Shown here one piece after another: positions 33,865 through 42,945 of a stretch of DNA of 64,000 nucleotides. The stretch is from Streptomonospora sp. PA3. GTDB taxonomy: Bacteria > Actinomycetota > Actinomycetes > Streptosporangiales > Streptosporangiaceae. The position numbers were made by a program, and so were the translations under genes. Under the pieces are notes generated by a model that saw nothing but the letters and a program-made list of their open reading frames with translations, ran no database searches and was not told the origin of the DNA. Numbering within the stretch: position 1 is the first letter of the stretch; each line of letters opens with the position of its first letter. Location of the stretch: contig NZ_VTZW01000019.1 in assembly GCF_009728995.1 (NCBI RefSeq), positions 310,001 to 374,000 on the forward strand, written 5' to 3'.

Positions 33865-35265
33865 CTAGCTCTCGCGTCCGATCTCGACGTTCTCGAGGAT
33901 CCCGAGGGCGTCGGGGACGAGCACGGCGGCGGAGTAGTAGGTGCTGACCAGGTAGGACATGATCGCCTTCTCGCTGATGCCCATGAATCGCACCGACAGC
34001 CCCGGCTGGTACTCGTCGGGCAGGCCGGTCTGGTGGAGTCCGACGACGCCCTGCTTCTCCTGGCCGGTGCGCATGAGCATGATCGAGGTGCTGCGCGTGG
34101 CGGTGACCGGGATCTTGTTGCAGGGGAACATGGGCACGCCCCGCCAGGAGGGCACCCTGTGGCCCTCGACGTCGACGCTGTGGGGGTAGACGCCGCGGCG
34201 GCTGCACTCGCGGCCGAAGGCGGCGATGGCGCGGGGGTGGGCGAGCAGGAAGGAGGGCTCCTTCCACACGGTGCCCAGCAGCTCGTCGAGGTCGTCGGGG
34301 GTGGGCGGGCCGGTGCGGGTGGGGAAGCGCTGGCTGAGGTCGGCGTTGTGCAGCAGCCCGAAGTCGCGGTTGTTGACCAGCTCGTCCTCCTGGCGCTCCC
34401 GCAGCGCCTCCACCGTCAGCCGCAGCTGCTCCTCGACCTGGTTCATCGGCTGGTTGTAGAGATCGGCCACCCGCGTATGCACCCGCAGCACCGTCTGCGC
34501 GACACTCAGTTCGTACTCGCGGGGGGAGCCCTCGTAGTCCACGAACGTCCCCGGAAGATCCGGCTCCCCCGCATGCCCCGCGGCCACCGCGATCGCGGCC
34601 TCGCCGCTGGGATCGGCCTCCCGGGCGGGGCGGGAGCGCAGCTCGGCCAGGTGCGCGCTTAGCGCCTCGGAGCGCTCGGCGACCTCTTGGAAGTCCGAGC
34701 GCCGCAGGGAGAGAACGGTGCAGGGGGTGACGGCCTTGGCGGTGGCGTCCCAGGATCCCTCGTCCTCGAGCAGTGCGGCCGAGCCGAAGTGGTCGCCGTC
34801 GATCATGGTCCCCAGGACGGTCTCGTCGCCGTAGTCGCCCACGCCCAGCCGGTTCACCTTGCCGTGGGCGATGAGGTAGACGCGGTCGGCGGCGCCGCCG
34901 TGCTCGACGATGACGTCGCCGGGCGCGTATTCCTCCTGGATGAAGCGCTCGGCCAGGGCCTCCAGCGCGGATTCGTCGCCGAAGTCGCGCAGCAGCGACA
35001 GCTCGCAGAGTTCGCGCGGGATCACCCGCACGTCGGCTCCGGTGGAGACGAAGCTGACCCTGCCGTCTCCGACGGTGTAGGTCAGCCGCCGGTTGACCCG
35101 GTAGGAGCCGCCGGCGGCCTCGATCCAGGGGAGCAGGCGCAGCAGCCATCGGGAGGTGATGCCCTGCATCTGCGGAGGGGTCTTGGTTGTCGTCGCCAGT
35201 TTCCGTGCGGCCTCGGTTCCCAGGCTCAGCCGCTGCTCCGCGTTCTCCACGCCGGACTCGGTCAT
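33865..35265 (-). CDS. Family 2B encapsulin shell protein, first copy
   Basis: 466 residues with the same architecture as its neighbour: an N-terminal arm ([24 protein letters not shown]), a cyclic-nucleotide-binding-like domain (~95-205: [38 protein letters not shown]), and an HK97 shell core ending [18 protein letters not shown] and [12 protein letters not shown]. The nucleotide pocket residues differ from the second copy, so ligand response may differ. ATG 35265 has GGGTGGA upstream. A 580-nt AT-richer leader region precedes it, probably with the promoter for the whole shell-isoprenoid operon. Two adjacent shell genes suggest a mixed-subunit compartment. Confidence 0.88.
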   Translation of the reverse strand: MTESGVENAEQRLSLGTEAARKLATTTKTPPQMQGITSRWLLRLLPWIEAAGGSYRVNRRLTYTVGDGRVSFVSTGADVRVIPRELCELSLLRDFGDESALEALAERFIQEEYAPGDVIVEHGGAADRVYLIAHGKVNRLGVGDYGDETVLGTMIDGDHFGSAALLEDEGSWDATAKAVTPCTVLSLRRSDFQEVAERSEALSAHLAELRSRPAREADPSGEAAIAVAAGHAGEPDLPGTFVDYEGSPREYELSVAQTVLRVHTRVADLYNQPMNQVEEQLRLTVEALRERQEDELVNNRDFGLLHNADLSQRFPTRTGPPTPDDLDELLGTVWKEPSFLLAHPRAIAAFGRECSRRGVYPHSVDVEGHRVPSWRGVPMFPCNKIPVTATRSTSIMLMRTGQEKQGVVGLHQTGLPDEYQPGLSVRFMGISEKAIMSYLVSTYYSAAVLVPDALGILENVEIGRES

Positions 35266-35847
35266 GGTGGTTCCACCCAATCCTTCGCTGACCGTTGATG
35301 CTGTGCCGATTCATTTCGACAGGCGTGCGCGGCTCTGCGGAATCCGTCCGCAGACCCCCGATCCGCGGAACGCGGTGCGGCGAATGCGCCGTGTTCTCCA
35401 TCGTTTTCGTTTCAGCAGTCCGCCGTTCTCGGGGACCCGAATGGTCACCGGATGCGCGTTCGCCGCATCCCGGATTCCGGGGCCGATCCCGTCGGTCGCC
35501 GCGTCGGTGTGTCGATCTCACGCCTGGTCGGCACCCCACGTACCCGGCGGTTCCACACGCATGCGCCCCGAACGCCGACTTTCATCGCGGACGCACAACC
35601 CGCCCTCATAGTCCCCGAATTCGGCCCGTCCGCGAACAGCCGGCGGCGTTCCCGCGGCAACCCGGCGGCCTGCGCCCCGGGATTTCCGATGGGCGTTAGG
35701 GACAACTGGAATCCCGGATCAGAAACCACCGGCAACGGGAAACACGAGCCGCGCACAGCACCCATCCGGACATTCGGAAAACACCGCCGCGGCAGGACTG
35801 GAAACAAAAGATATCCAGGCTTGTATCATAAAATAGACCCGCAAAGC
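35266..35847. other. Leader/promoter region of the encapsulin operon
   Basis: 582 nt without a gene, AT-richer than its surroundings, especially 35800-35847. It contains an 8-bp inverted repeat (CCGGGATT 35677-35684, AATCCCGG 35710-35717). The promoter of the shell genes should lie here; I cannot name hexamers with confidence. Confidence 0.4.
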
Positions 35848-35887
35848 GGTCAAAAAAGAAGAGCAGTCCGGATGCCCCGAACTGCTC
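35848..35887 (-). terminator. Intrinsic terminator of transketolase
   Basis: Hairpin with GAGCAGT/ACTGCTC arms (35861-35867 and 35881-35887) followed on the minus strand by TTCTTTTTTGACC, a real T tract. It lies about 100 nt downstream of the transketolase stop and separates that gene from the encapsulin operon. Confidence 0.75.
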
Positions 35888-35937
35888 AGATGTCCTAAGT
35901 TATGCCCGGTCTTCGTTTTTGCCCGAGAGACGCCGAA

Positions 35938-35972
35938 CCGGAGGGCGGGGTCCTGCGCACCCCGCCCTCCGG
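35938..35972 (-). terminator. GC hairpin just after transketolase
   Basis: Perfect 13-bp stem (CCGGAGGGCGGGG at 35938-35950 with its complement at 35960-35972) and a 9-nt loop, 16 nt beyond the transketolase stop. With the T-tract hairpin further on, it forms a tandem terminator. Confidence 0.6.
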
Positions 35973-35988
35973 CCGGGCGGGACCGCTG

Positions 35989-37851
35989 TCAGCTCCCCGC
36001 TGCGGCGGGGGCCTGCTCCTGGCGGAGGATGCCGCGTACGGCCGCCTCGATGGCCCCGGAGTCGATCCCGGCCTCGCGGAGCTGCTCCTGCGGCGTGGCA
36101 GACGCCGGCATGCCCGTCACCGCGAGCTTCATCATCCGCGGCGTGGACCGGGTGTCGGCGAACACGTCGAGCACGGCGTCGCCCAGTCCGCCTTCGGGCC
36201 AGTGGTCCTCGACGGTGACGATACGGCCGGTCTCCTCGGCGGCCGCCCGCAGGGTCGGGGCGTCCACCGGCTTGATGGAGTAGGCGTCGATCACCCGGAC
36301 GCCGATGCCCTCGCCGGCCAGGGCGTCGGCCGCGGCCAGCGCCTCATGGACCGTGGCACCGGCGCCCACGACCGTCACCCGGTCGTCCGGCGACGAACGC
36401 AGCACCTTGCTGCCGCCGATCCGGAAGCCCTCATCGGGCCCGTAGAGGACCGGCGTCTTGCCGCGCAGTGTGCGCAGGTAGCTCACGCCGTCGTGCTCGG
36501 CCATCCCCGCGGTGAGGCGGGCGGTGGAGTTGGCGTCGCAGGGGTGCAGGACCACGCTGTTGTGCACGGCGCGCAGGGCGGCGATATCCTCCAAGCCCAT
36601 CTGGGAGGGGCCGTCCTCCCCGATCGACACCCCCGCGTGGGATCCCACCAGGTTGATGTCGGCCCGGCTGACCGCCGCCATGCGGATGAAGTCGTAGGCG
36701 CGCGAGAAGAACGCCGCGAACGTCGCGGCATACGGCGTCCAGCCGCGGACCTGCAGTCCGATCGCGGCGGCGACCATCTGCTGCTCGGCGATGTAGAACT
36801 CGAAGAAGCGGTCGGGGTGCTGCTCGGCGAAGAACTTGGCGCGCGTGGAGTCGGCGACCTCGCCGTCCAGCACGACCACGTCGGGGCGCGCGGCGCCGAT
36901 CGCCGCGGCCGCCTGGCCGAACGCGTCGCGTGTTGCGGCCTCCTCACCCACCTCGTAGGCGGGCAGGTCCACCTGCGCGCCGCCGGGCCGCTGGCGCACT
37001 CCCCCGCTGTCGGGTGCGGCCACCTCGATGCGCAGGTCGCGCTCCCCGCCCAGCTCGGCGATGGCCTGCTCGGCGTCGGTCAGCGGCTTGCCGTGGGCGC
37101 CCTCCTGGTCGGCGACCGCGCTGACACCGGCACCCTTGACCGTGCGGGCGATGATCGCGGTGGGCCGTTCGGTCTCCTCCTGCGCCCGGCGGTAGGCCGC
37201 GTCGATCTCGTCGATGTCGTGTCCGTCGATCTCGACGGTGTGCCAGCCGAACGCCTCGACGCGGCGCCGGTAGGCGTCCAGGTCCCAGCCGTGGCGGGTC
37301 GGGCCGCGCTGGCCGAGCCGGTTGATGTCCAGGATCGCGGTCAGGTTGGCCAGACCCGCCTGGCCGGCGTACTCCATGGCCTCCCAGACCGAGCCCTCGG
37401 CGAGCTCGCTGTCGCCGCACAGGACCCACACCCGGTAGGGCAGCCGGTCCAGGCTCGCCCCCGCCAGCGCCACGCCGGCTCCGATCGGCAGGCCCTGGCC
37501 CAGGGAGCCGGTGGCGACGTCGACCCACGGCAGCCGCGGCGTGGGGTGGCCCTCCAGCGGGCTGCCCAGGCGGCGATAGCGCAGCAGCTCGGGATCGGAG
37601 ATGGCGCCGCAGGCCTTGTAGAGGGCGTACAGCAGCGGCGAGGCGTGGCCCTTGGAGAAGATCAGGTGGTCGTTGCCCGAGTGCTCGGGCGAGTCGAAGT
37701 CGTAGCGCAGGTGCTCCGAGGCCAGCACCGCCATCAGGTCCGCCGCCGACATCGACGAGGTCGGGTGCCCCGAACCCGCGGCGTCGGCGGCGCGGACCGC
37801 GTCGACGCGCAACTGCTGTCCCAGCTCCTTGAGCCGTTGCCGGTCGGTCAT
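35989..37851 (-). CDS. tkt: Transketolase
   Basis: 620 residues, the shorter transketolase form. Thiamine-diphosphate enzyme that moves two-carbon units between sugar phosphates (pentose phosphate pathway). Motifs: AAGSGHPTSSMSAADLMAVL, DHLIFSKGHASPLLYALY, GSLGQGLPIGAGVALAG, CGDSELAEGSVWEAMEYA (cofactor-binding), and FEFYIAEQQMVAAAIGL with GEDGPSQMGLEDIA in the pyrimidine domain. ATG 37851 has GAGGAGGAAG upstream and starts 53 nt after the YbdK-type gene. It has its own terminators, so it is probably not in one transcript with the shell genes, although glyceraldehyde-3-phosphate for the MEP pathway makes a functional link possible. Confidence 0.92.
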   Translation of the reverse strand: MTDRQRLKELGQQLRVDAVRAADAAGSGHPTSSMSAADLMAVLASEHLRYDFDSPEHSGNDHLIFSKGHASPLLYALYKACGAISDPELLRYRRLGSPLEGHPTPRLPWVDVATGSLGQGLPIGAGVALAGASLDRLPYRVWVLCGDSELAEGSVWEAMEYAGQAGLANLTAILDINRLGQRGPTRHGWDLDAYRRRVEAFGWHTVEIDGHDIDEIDAAYRRAQEETERPTAIIARTVKGAGVSAVADQEGAHGKPLTDAEQAIAELGGERDLRIEVAAPDSGGVRQRPGGAQVDLPAYEVGEEAATRDAFGQAAAAIGAARPDVVVLDGEVADSTRAKFFAEQHPDRFFEFYIAEQQMVAAAIGLQVRGWTPYAATFAAFFSRAYDFIRMAAVSRADINLVGSHAGVSIGEDGPSQMGLEDIAALRAVHNSVVLHPCDANSTARLTAGMAEHDGVSYLRTLRGKTPVLYGPDEGFRIGGSKVLRSSPDDRVTVVGAGATVHEALAAADALAGEGIGVRVIDAYSIKPVDAPTLRAAAEETGRIVTVEDHWPEGGLGDAVLDVFADTRSTPRMMKLAVTGMPASATPQEQLREAGIDSGAIEAAVRGILRQEQAPAAAGS

Positions 37852-37904
37852 CGTCTTCTTCCTCCTCGAATGGCGTCGTGCCGTGGAACGGCAACCCGGA
37901 TCCG

Positions 37905-39101
37905 CTACCCGCCGGAGGGGCGCACATGCGCCGGCGGCAGGACCGCGGGTGGGGGTGCGAGCGCCCCGTCGAGGCCGGTGACGGTGGCCTCGGCCAGGTA
38001 GTCGACGACGTCGGCGGCGCGGGACCGGCGTGCGTAGGCGGCGCGCTGCCGTACCGCACCGCCCCCGCGCACCCGCAGCGTGCCGAGCACCGCCCGCACG
38101 AACTCCAGATCGCCGGAGCGGTCGAGGTAGGGGCGCAGGTGCTCCACGGCCCCTTCCAGCACCGCGTGCACCGGGCGCAGCCGCCCGCCGCCCAGGGGGT
38201 CGGGGCAGCTGCCCTCCAAGCCGTCGCGCGCGGCGCGCCACAGGTCGCCGCGCAGGACCGCCGGGTCGCGGCGGAGAGGGGTGCGGCCGGCGGCCGCGGC
38301 GTCCAGGGCGGCGCTGACCAGTGCCCGCACCAGTACCGCCACCAGCGCGGACTCCTCGGGTGTGGCCGGGACGTCGCACACCCGGATCTCGACGGTGGGG
38401 TGGCGGTCGGAGAGGCGGACGTCCCAGTAGAGCATCCGCCGGTCCAGGGCGGCGCCCGACTCCAGCAGGGCCGCCACGCAGGTCTCGTAGTGCCGGGCCG
38501 ACTCCATCGGCGGAGGCGGTCCCGCGGTGGGCCAGCGCGACCAGCGGGGCTGGCGCCAGCTGGCGTATCCGGTGTCGGCGCCCGCGCAGACCGGGGAATT
38601 GGCGCTCAGCGCCAGCAGGACCGGCAGCCACGGGCGCATGTGGTTGCTGGCCGCCACCCCGCTGTCGCGGTCGGGCACCGCCACGTGCACGTGGCAGCCG
38701 CAGTTGGTGCCGGCGGCGTCGGCGACCGCGCCGAAGCGCTCGGCGATGCGGTGGTAGCGCGAGCCCGGGTTGAGCCGCTGGGGTCCGGCCTCGGGGAGCA
38801 CCGGAACGCCCCCGGCCACCACCCGCGCTCCGTGCCGGGCCGCCGACTCGGCCAGGCGCAGCCGCGCCGAACGCAGCCCCGCCAGCAGGTCCTCCACCGT
38901 GGCGCAGACCGGCCCGGCGGCCTCGACCTGGCTGCGGGTGAACTCGCCGAACAGCTCGCCGGGGCCCGATGCGGCGCCGTCGAGGACCTCCACGCTGCAC
39001 GGTGAGAGCAGGCCCGAATCCTCGACCAGGAAGAACTCCTCTTCGACGCCCATCGTCGGCACGTCCGTGCAGTCGCGGGGGCCTGCCTGGGTGATGACCA
39101 T
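37905..39101 (-). CDS. YbdK-type carboxylate-amine ligase (GCS2 family)
   Basis: 398 residues. Glutamate-cysteine ligase family 2: GVEEEFFLVEDSGLLSP at the N-terminus, FTRSQVEAAGPVC, GGVPVLPEAG, GTNCGCHVHVAVPDRDSGVAASNHMRPWLPVLLALSANSP and TVEIRVCDVP. These enzymes form an amide bond with ATP; bacterial YbdK has weak glutamate-cysteine ligase activity and its true substrate is mostly unknown. The gene is divergent from the phosphoribosyltransferase and is probably co-transcribed with transketolase. Confidence 0.88.
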   Translation of the reverse strand: MVITQAGPRDCTDVPTMGVEEEFFLVEDSGLLSPCSVEVLDGAASGPGELFGEFTRSQVEAAGPVCATVEDLLAGLRSARLRLAESAARHGARVVAGGVPVLPEAGPQRLNPGSRYHRIAERFGAVADAAGTNCGCHVHVAVPDRDSGVAASNHMRPWLPVLLALSANSPVCAGADTGYASWRQPRWSRWPTAGPPPPMESARHYETCVAALLESGAALDRRMLYWDVRLSDRHPTVEIRVCDVPATPEESALVAVLVRALVSAALDAAAAGRTPLRRDPAVLRGDLWRAARDGLEGSCPDPLGGGRLRPVHAVLEGAVEHLRPYLDRSGDLEFVRAVLGTLRVRGGGAVRQRAAYARRSRAADVVDYLAEATVTGLDGALAPPPAVLPPAHVRPSGG

Positions 39102-39439
39102 AGATCACCGCCCTCTCCACGTGTCGCCCGGCTGACGGCGGCGCCGATCGCGCGCAGGCCGTTCCCGTGGCCTCGCCGGGAGCCGGAGGCTGGTCTGGAT
39201 GGTGGGCGGCGCCGCTGCGGGCCGTGGCCCGGATGCGGCGCGGCGGCGGCCCCGGCGCGCTCGCGCCCCGGGCTGACCGCCGTCTCCCAGCGCCTACCCC
39301 GTGCGAGCGGGCGGTAACCGCTGCGGCGCTGAGCGGGGCCCGGTCGGGGCGGCCGGCCGTGGCCGCCCCGACCGGTTTCCGCCGCCGGAGCGGGGGTAGC
39401 CGGGCGGCGACGACCCACGACGGCGTGGAGGTGAGGGGC
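39102..39439. other. Divergent intergenic region
   Basis: 338 nt between the YbdK-type gene and the phosphoribosyltransferase. It must contain both promoters. No gene or strong motif is seen; the rightward frame that crosses it has the composition of untranslated GC-rich DNA. Confidence 0.4.
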
Positions 39440-40081
39440 GTGCAGGTCTTTCGCGACCGCGACGACGCCGGAGAGCAACTGGCCGAGCGGGTCCGGGAAC
39501 TGGGGCTGCGTGATCCGGTGGTCCTGGCGCTGCCCCGCGGCGGGGTACCGGTGGGCGCCGTCGTCGCCGAGCGGCTGGGGGCTCCGCTGGATGTAACCGT
39601 CGTGCGCAAGATCGCCGTTCCCGACTTCCCCGAGACGGCGGTGGGCGCCGTGACGGCCGAAGGCGCCCCGATCATGAACCCGAAGCTGAGCCGCATGGTC
39701 CGGGCCGACCAGGACGAGTTGGCGCGCAGCGCCGAGGAGGAGCGAGCCGAGGCCCGGCGGCGGGTCGCGGCCTATCGGGGCGATCGGCCCGCGCCGCAGG
39801 TCGCCGGCCGCGACGTGGTGGTCGTGGACGACGGGCTCGCCACGGGGATGAGCGCCCGCGCCGCGCTGTCGTCCCTGGCCGAGCAGGGGGCGGCGTCTGT
39901 CACCCTGGCGGTGCCGGTCTGCTCCCCCGACGCCGCCCGCGACCTGGAGGACGTCTGCGACCGGGTCGTCTGCGTACTCAGCCCGCCGCAGTTCCAGGCG
40001 GTCAGCCTGTGGTACGAGCGCTTCCCCCAGATCGACGACACCGAGGTCCAGGAGCTCCTGCGCCGGGCGGGGGTCGCCTAG
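39440..40081 (+). CDS. Phosphoribosyltransferase-domain protein
   Basis: 213 residues with a PRTase type I fold. Motifs are VLALPRGGVPVGAVVAERL, VRKIAVPDFPETAVGAV and the PRPP-binding loop VVVVDDGLATGMSARAAL, followed by VTLAVPVCSPDAA. This group of stand-alone phosphoribosyltransferase-like proteins is common in bacteria and of unassigned substrate. GTG 39440 is preferred: GGAGG lies 7-8 nt upstream and the residues before it have no conserved content. GTG 39431 is an alternative. Confidence 0.85.
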   Translation: MQVFRDRDDAGEQLAERVRELGLRDPVVLALPRGGVPVGAVVAERLGAPLDVTVVRKIAVPDFPETAVGAVTAEGAPIMNPKLSRMVRADQDELARSAEEERAEARRRVAAYRGDRPAPQVAGRDVVVVDDGLATGMSARAALSSLAEQGAASVTLAVPVCSPDAARDLEDVCDRVVCVLSPPQFQAVSLWYERFPQIDDTEVQELLRRAGVA

Positions 40082-40427
40082 TTTCCGGGCGGAGCCCGAT
40101 CCCGCACAGCCGCGCCGGCGGGTGAAGCGCGTCGTTGAATCGATTTTATCGAATCCCTTCCCGCATGCGCCGACGCGTGTTAGATTCATCGACCTAACAG
40201 AGCGCTGTAAGCGCTTTCCATCCCCGGACCCATAGTCCCGAAGAACCTGGAGCAGGGCCTTTGCGGCTGCCTGCACCGATCCGCCGTTTCCCGAGTTCAC
40301 CGGCGAACCCGGGCGGCGATCCAAAGATCGATTCATCCCGTCCCCCATCCCATCCCCCGGTCCCGAATGCGGCCGCGGCCTTTCGCCGCTCGGCCGCATA
40401 TCGGCACGGATGCGAGGAGTCCGCCAT
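40082..40427 (+). other. Upstream region of the rhamnogalacturonan lyase
   Basis: 346 nt, AT-richer near 40130-40195 (TTGAATCGATTTTATCG and TTAGATTCATCG), which probably contains the promoter. A LacI-type operator lies at 40206-40220. The rest is a long 5' leader without a gene. Confidence 0.45.
40206..40220. promoter_or_regulatory. LacI-family type operator (TGTAAGCGCTTTCCA)
   Basis: An imperfect palindrome around AGCGCT with a central CG step, close to the cre/LacI-family operator consensus. Position just after the likely promoter suits sugar-responsive repression of the pectin-degrading enzyme. No LacI gene is present in the window, so the regulator would act in trans. Confidence 0.5.
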
Positions 40428-42683
40428 ATGACAGCAGGAATCCCCCCGGCCGGCGCCGGCCGGCCGCGGCTCGGCCGCGGCCTCGCGGCAGCGACGGTGC
40501 TGGCGCTGGGCGCGGCCGTGCTGGCCGCGGCCCCGCCCGCGAGCGCCGCCGCCGGCTGCAGCGTCGACTACACCGTCCACCAGTGGAACTCCGGCTTCAC
40601 CGCCGACGTGCAGATCACCAACCTCGGCGACCCCGTCGACGGGTGGGCGCTGGAGTGGGAGTTCGCCGACGGCCAGCGGATCACCAGCGCATGGAACGGC
40701 GAGTACAGCCAGTCCGGCGCGAGCGTGCGCGTGGAGAACGCCTCCTACAACGCCGCCATCCCCACCGGCGGCACGGTCGGGTTCGGCTTTCAGGCCACCC
40801 ACACCGGCACCAACGAGGCGCCCGGCGCCTTCACGCTCAACGGCACCGAGTGCGACGGCTCGGCCGGCGGCCCCGGAGACGGCGACGACGGCGACGACGG
40901 CGGCAGCGGTGAAGACCGCTCGGGCCGCCAGGTCGAGGCGTTGGACCGCGGCCTGGTCAGCGTCCGCAGCGGCGGCGGCAACCTGATCAGCTGGCGGCTG
41001 CTGGCCACCGACCCCCGCGACGTCGCCTTCAACGTCTACCGCGGCGGCACCCGGGTGAACTCCGAGCCCGTCGCCGGCGCCACCTCCTACCTGGACTCCC
41101 AGGCCCCCTCCGGCGCCGAGTACACCGTGCGGCCCGTCGTCGACGGCCAGGAGCGGCAGGCGTCGTCGGCGGCGCTGCGGTTCGCCGAGGGCTACCTGGA
41201 CGTTCCGCTGCAGCGGCCCGCGGGCGGCAGCACCCCCGACGGCTCCTACACCTATGCGGCCAACGACGCCGGCGTGGGCGACCTGGACGGCGACGGCTCC
41301 TACGAGATCGTGCTCAAGTGGCAGCCGAGCAACGCCAAGGACAACTCCCAGTCGGGCTACACCGGCAACACCATCGTGGACGCCTACGAGCTCGACGGCA
41401 CCCGCCTGTGGCGCATCGACCTGGGCCGCAACATCCGCGCCGGCGCGCACTACACCCAGTTCATGGTCTACGACCTCGACGGCGACGGCGCCGCGGAGGT
41501 CGCGATGAAGACGGGCGACGGCACCGTCGACGGCCGGGGCACAGTGATCGGCGACGCCGGCGCCGACCACCGCAACGGCAGCGGGTTCGTGCTGACCGGT
41601 CCGGAGTACCTGACCGTCTTCGACGGCGCCACCGGGGCCGAACTGAGCACCGTCGACTACCGCCCGCCGCGCGGCGACCTGGAGGACTGGGGCGACGACT
41701 ACGGCAACCGCGCCGACCGGTTCCTGGCCGGGGTGGCCTACCTGGACGGCGAGCGGCCCAGCCTGATCATGGCGCGCGGTTACTACACCCGTTCGGTGAT
41801 CGTGGCCTGGGACTGGCGCAACGGCGAGCTCAGCGAGCGCTGGACCTTCGACAGCGACGAGGCCGGCTCCGCCTGGGAGGGGCAGGGCAACCACCAGCTC
41901 AGCGTGGCCGACGCCGACGGCGACGGCCACGACGAGATCGTCTACGGCGCGATGGCGATCGACGACGACGGCAGCGGGCTGTGGAACACCGGCTACGGCC
42001 ACGGGGACGCGCTGCACGTGGGCGACTTCCTGCCCGACCGCGACGGACTGGAGGTCTTCGACCTCCAGGAGCGGACCGGCGGCGAGGCCGGAGCGCACCT
42101 GGACGACGCCGCGACCGGTGAGACCATCTGGCGCAAGCCCACGGCCGAAGGCGAAGAGGGACCCGGCCGCGGCGTGGCCGCCGACGTGTGGGCCGGCAAC
42201 CCCGGCGCCGAGTTCTGGGCCACCCTGGGCGGCGGCATCCGCGGCCTGTACAACGGCCGGGGCGAGAACATCGGCCGCATGCCCTCCTCCGCCAACTTCG
42301 TGACGTGGTGGGACGGCGATCCGGTGCGCGAGCTGCTCGACGACACCCGCATCGACTCCTACGGCCCCCAGGGGGACGAGCGGCTGCTCACCGGGGAGAA
42401 CGTCGCGTCGAACAACGGCACCAAGGCGACCCCGGCGCTGAGCGCCGACATCCTCGGCGACTGGCGCGAAGAGGTCGTCTGGCGCACCCAGGACAGCGGC
42501 GCGCTGCGGATCTACTCCACGCCGCACCCCACCGAGGTCCGCATGCCCACGCTCATGCACGACACCCAGTACCGCGTGGCCGTGGCCTGGCAGAACACCG
42601 CCTACAACCAGCCGCCGCACCCGAGCTTCTTCCTCGGCGACGGCATGGACCCGGCCCCCTGGCCCGACGTCTACACCCCCTGA
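40428..42683 (+). CDS. Secreted rhamnogalacturonan lyase (PL11) with CBM2
   Basis: 751 residues. A signal peptide (residues 1-~40, ending ASAAA) is followed by a CBM2 cellulose-binding domain (~42-142) with Trp residues in HQWNSGF, GWALEWEF and ITSAWNG and a Cys pair at its ends, then an acidic Gly/Asp linker (~143-160). The rest is a family 11 polysaccharide lyase: LDRGLVSVRSGGGNLISWRLL, repeated DLDGDGxxE calcium-binding words (VGDLDGDGSYEIV, YDLDGDGAAEVAMKTGDGT, ADADGDGHDEIVYG) of an eight-bladed propeller, and VAWQNTAYNQPPHPSFFLG at the end. It cleaves the rhamnogalacturonan I backbone of pectin. ATG 40428 has GAGGAG 8 nt upstream. Confidence 0.94.
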   Translation: MTAGIPPAGAGRPRLGRGLAAATVLALGAAVLAAAPPASAAAGCSVDYTVHQWNSGFTADVQITNLGDPVDGWALEWEFADGQRITSAWNGEYSQSGASVRVENASYNAAIPTGGTVGFGFQATHTGTNEAPGAFTLNGTECDGSAGGPGDGDDGDDGGSGEDRSGRQVEALDRGLVSVRSGGGNLISWRLLATDPRDVAFNVYRGGTRVNSEPVAGATSYLDSQAPSGAEYTVRPVVDGQERQASSAALRFAEGYLDVPLQRPAGGSTPDGSYTYAANDAGVGDLDGDGSYEIVLKWQPSNAKDNSQSGYTGNTIVDAYELDGTRLWRIDLGRNIRAGAHYTQFMVYDLDGDGAAEVAMKTGDGTVDGRGTVIGDAGADHRNGSGFVLTGPEYLTVFDGATGAELSTVDYRPPRGDLEDWGDDYGNRADRFLAGVAYLDGERPSLIMARGYYTRSVIVAWDWRNGELSERWTFDSDEAGSAWEGQGNHQLSVADADGDGHDEIVYGAMAIDDDGSGLWNTGYGHGDALHVGDFLPDRDGLEVFDLQERTGGEAGAHLDDAATGETIWRKPTAEGEEGPGRGVAADVWAGNPGAEFWATLGGGIRGLYNGRGENIGRMPSSANFVTWWDGDPVRELLDDTRIDSYGPQGDERLLTGENVASNNGTKATPALSADILGDWREEVVWRTQDSGALRIYSTPHPTEVRMPTLMHDTQYRVAVAWQNTAYNQPPHPSFFLGDGMDPAPWPDVYTP

Positions 42684-42703
42684 CCCGTCCCGGGAGCAGC
42701 AAC

Positions 42704-42740
42704 GCGGCCCGCCGCCCGGCCGAAGCCGGGGGCGGGCCGC
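42704..42740 (+). terminator. GC hairpin after the PL11 gene
   Basis: Stem GCGGCCCGCC.. at 42704-42720 with its complement at 42725-42740 and a CGAA tetraloop, 20 nt beyond the stop codon; a likely intrinsic terminator. Confidence 0.65.
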
Positions 42741-42945
42741 GCCCGGGTGACACCGGCGAGGCCGGGAGTACGGTTCCCACGCTCGCGTCCGCTACCGACG
42801 CGCTCTCGGCTCCGGCGGATGTGCTCCAGCGGGTGGGAGCCGTCGGATCCGCCTGCAGACGATGGCACAGCCCGATCCGCGTGTGCGCGTGGGAGTTCCC
42901 CGATTTCCCTGCGGCCGGGGCAACGCTGCCGTAGCGTCCTCTTCG

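Noticed and set aside
40194-42620. 808-codon frame antisense to the PL11 gene
   Set aside because: Shadow of the lyase gene: Val/Gly/Ala-rich, with no family signature, while the plus strand has complete domains and a signal peptide.
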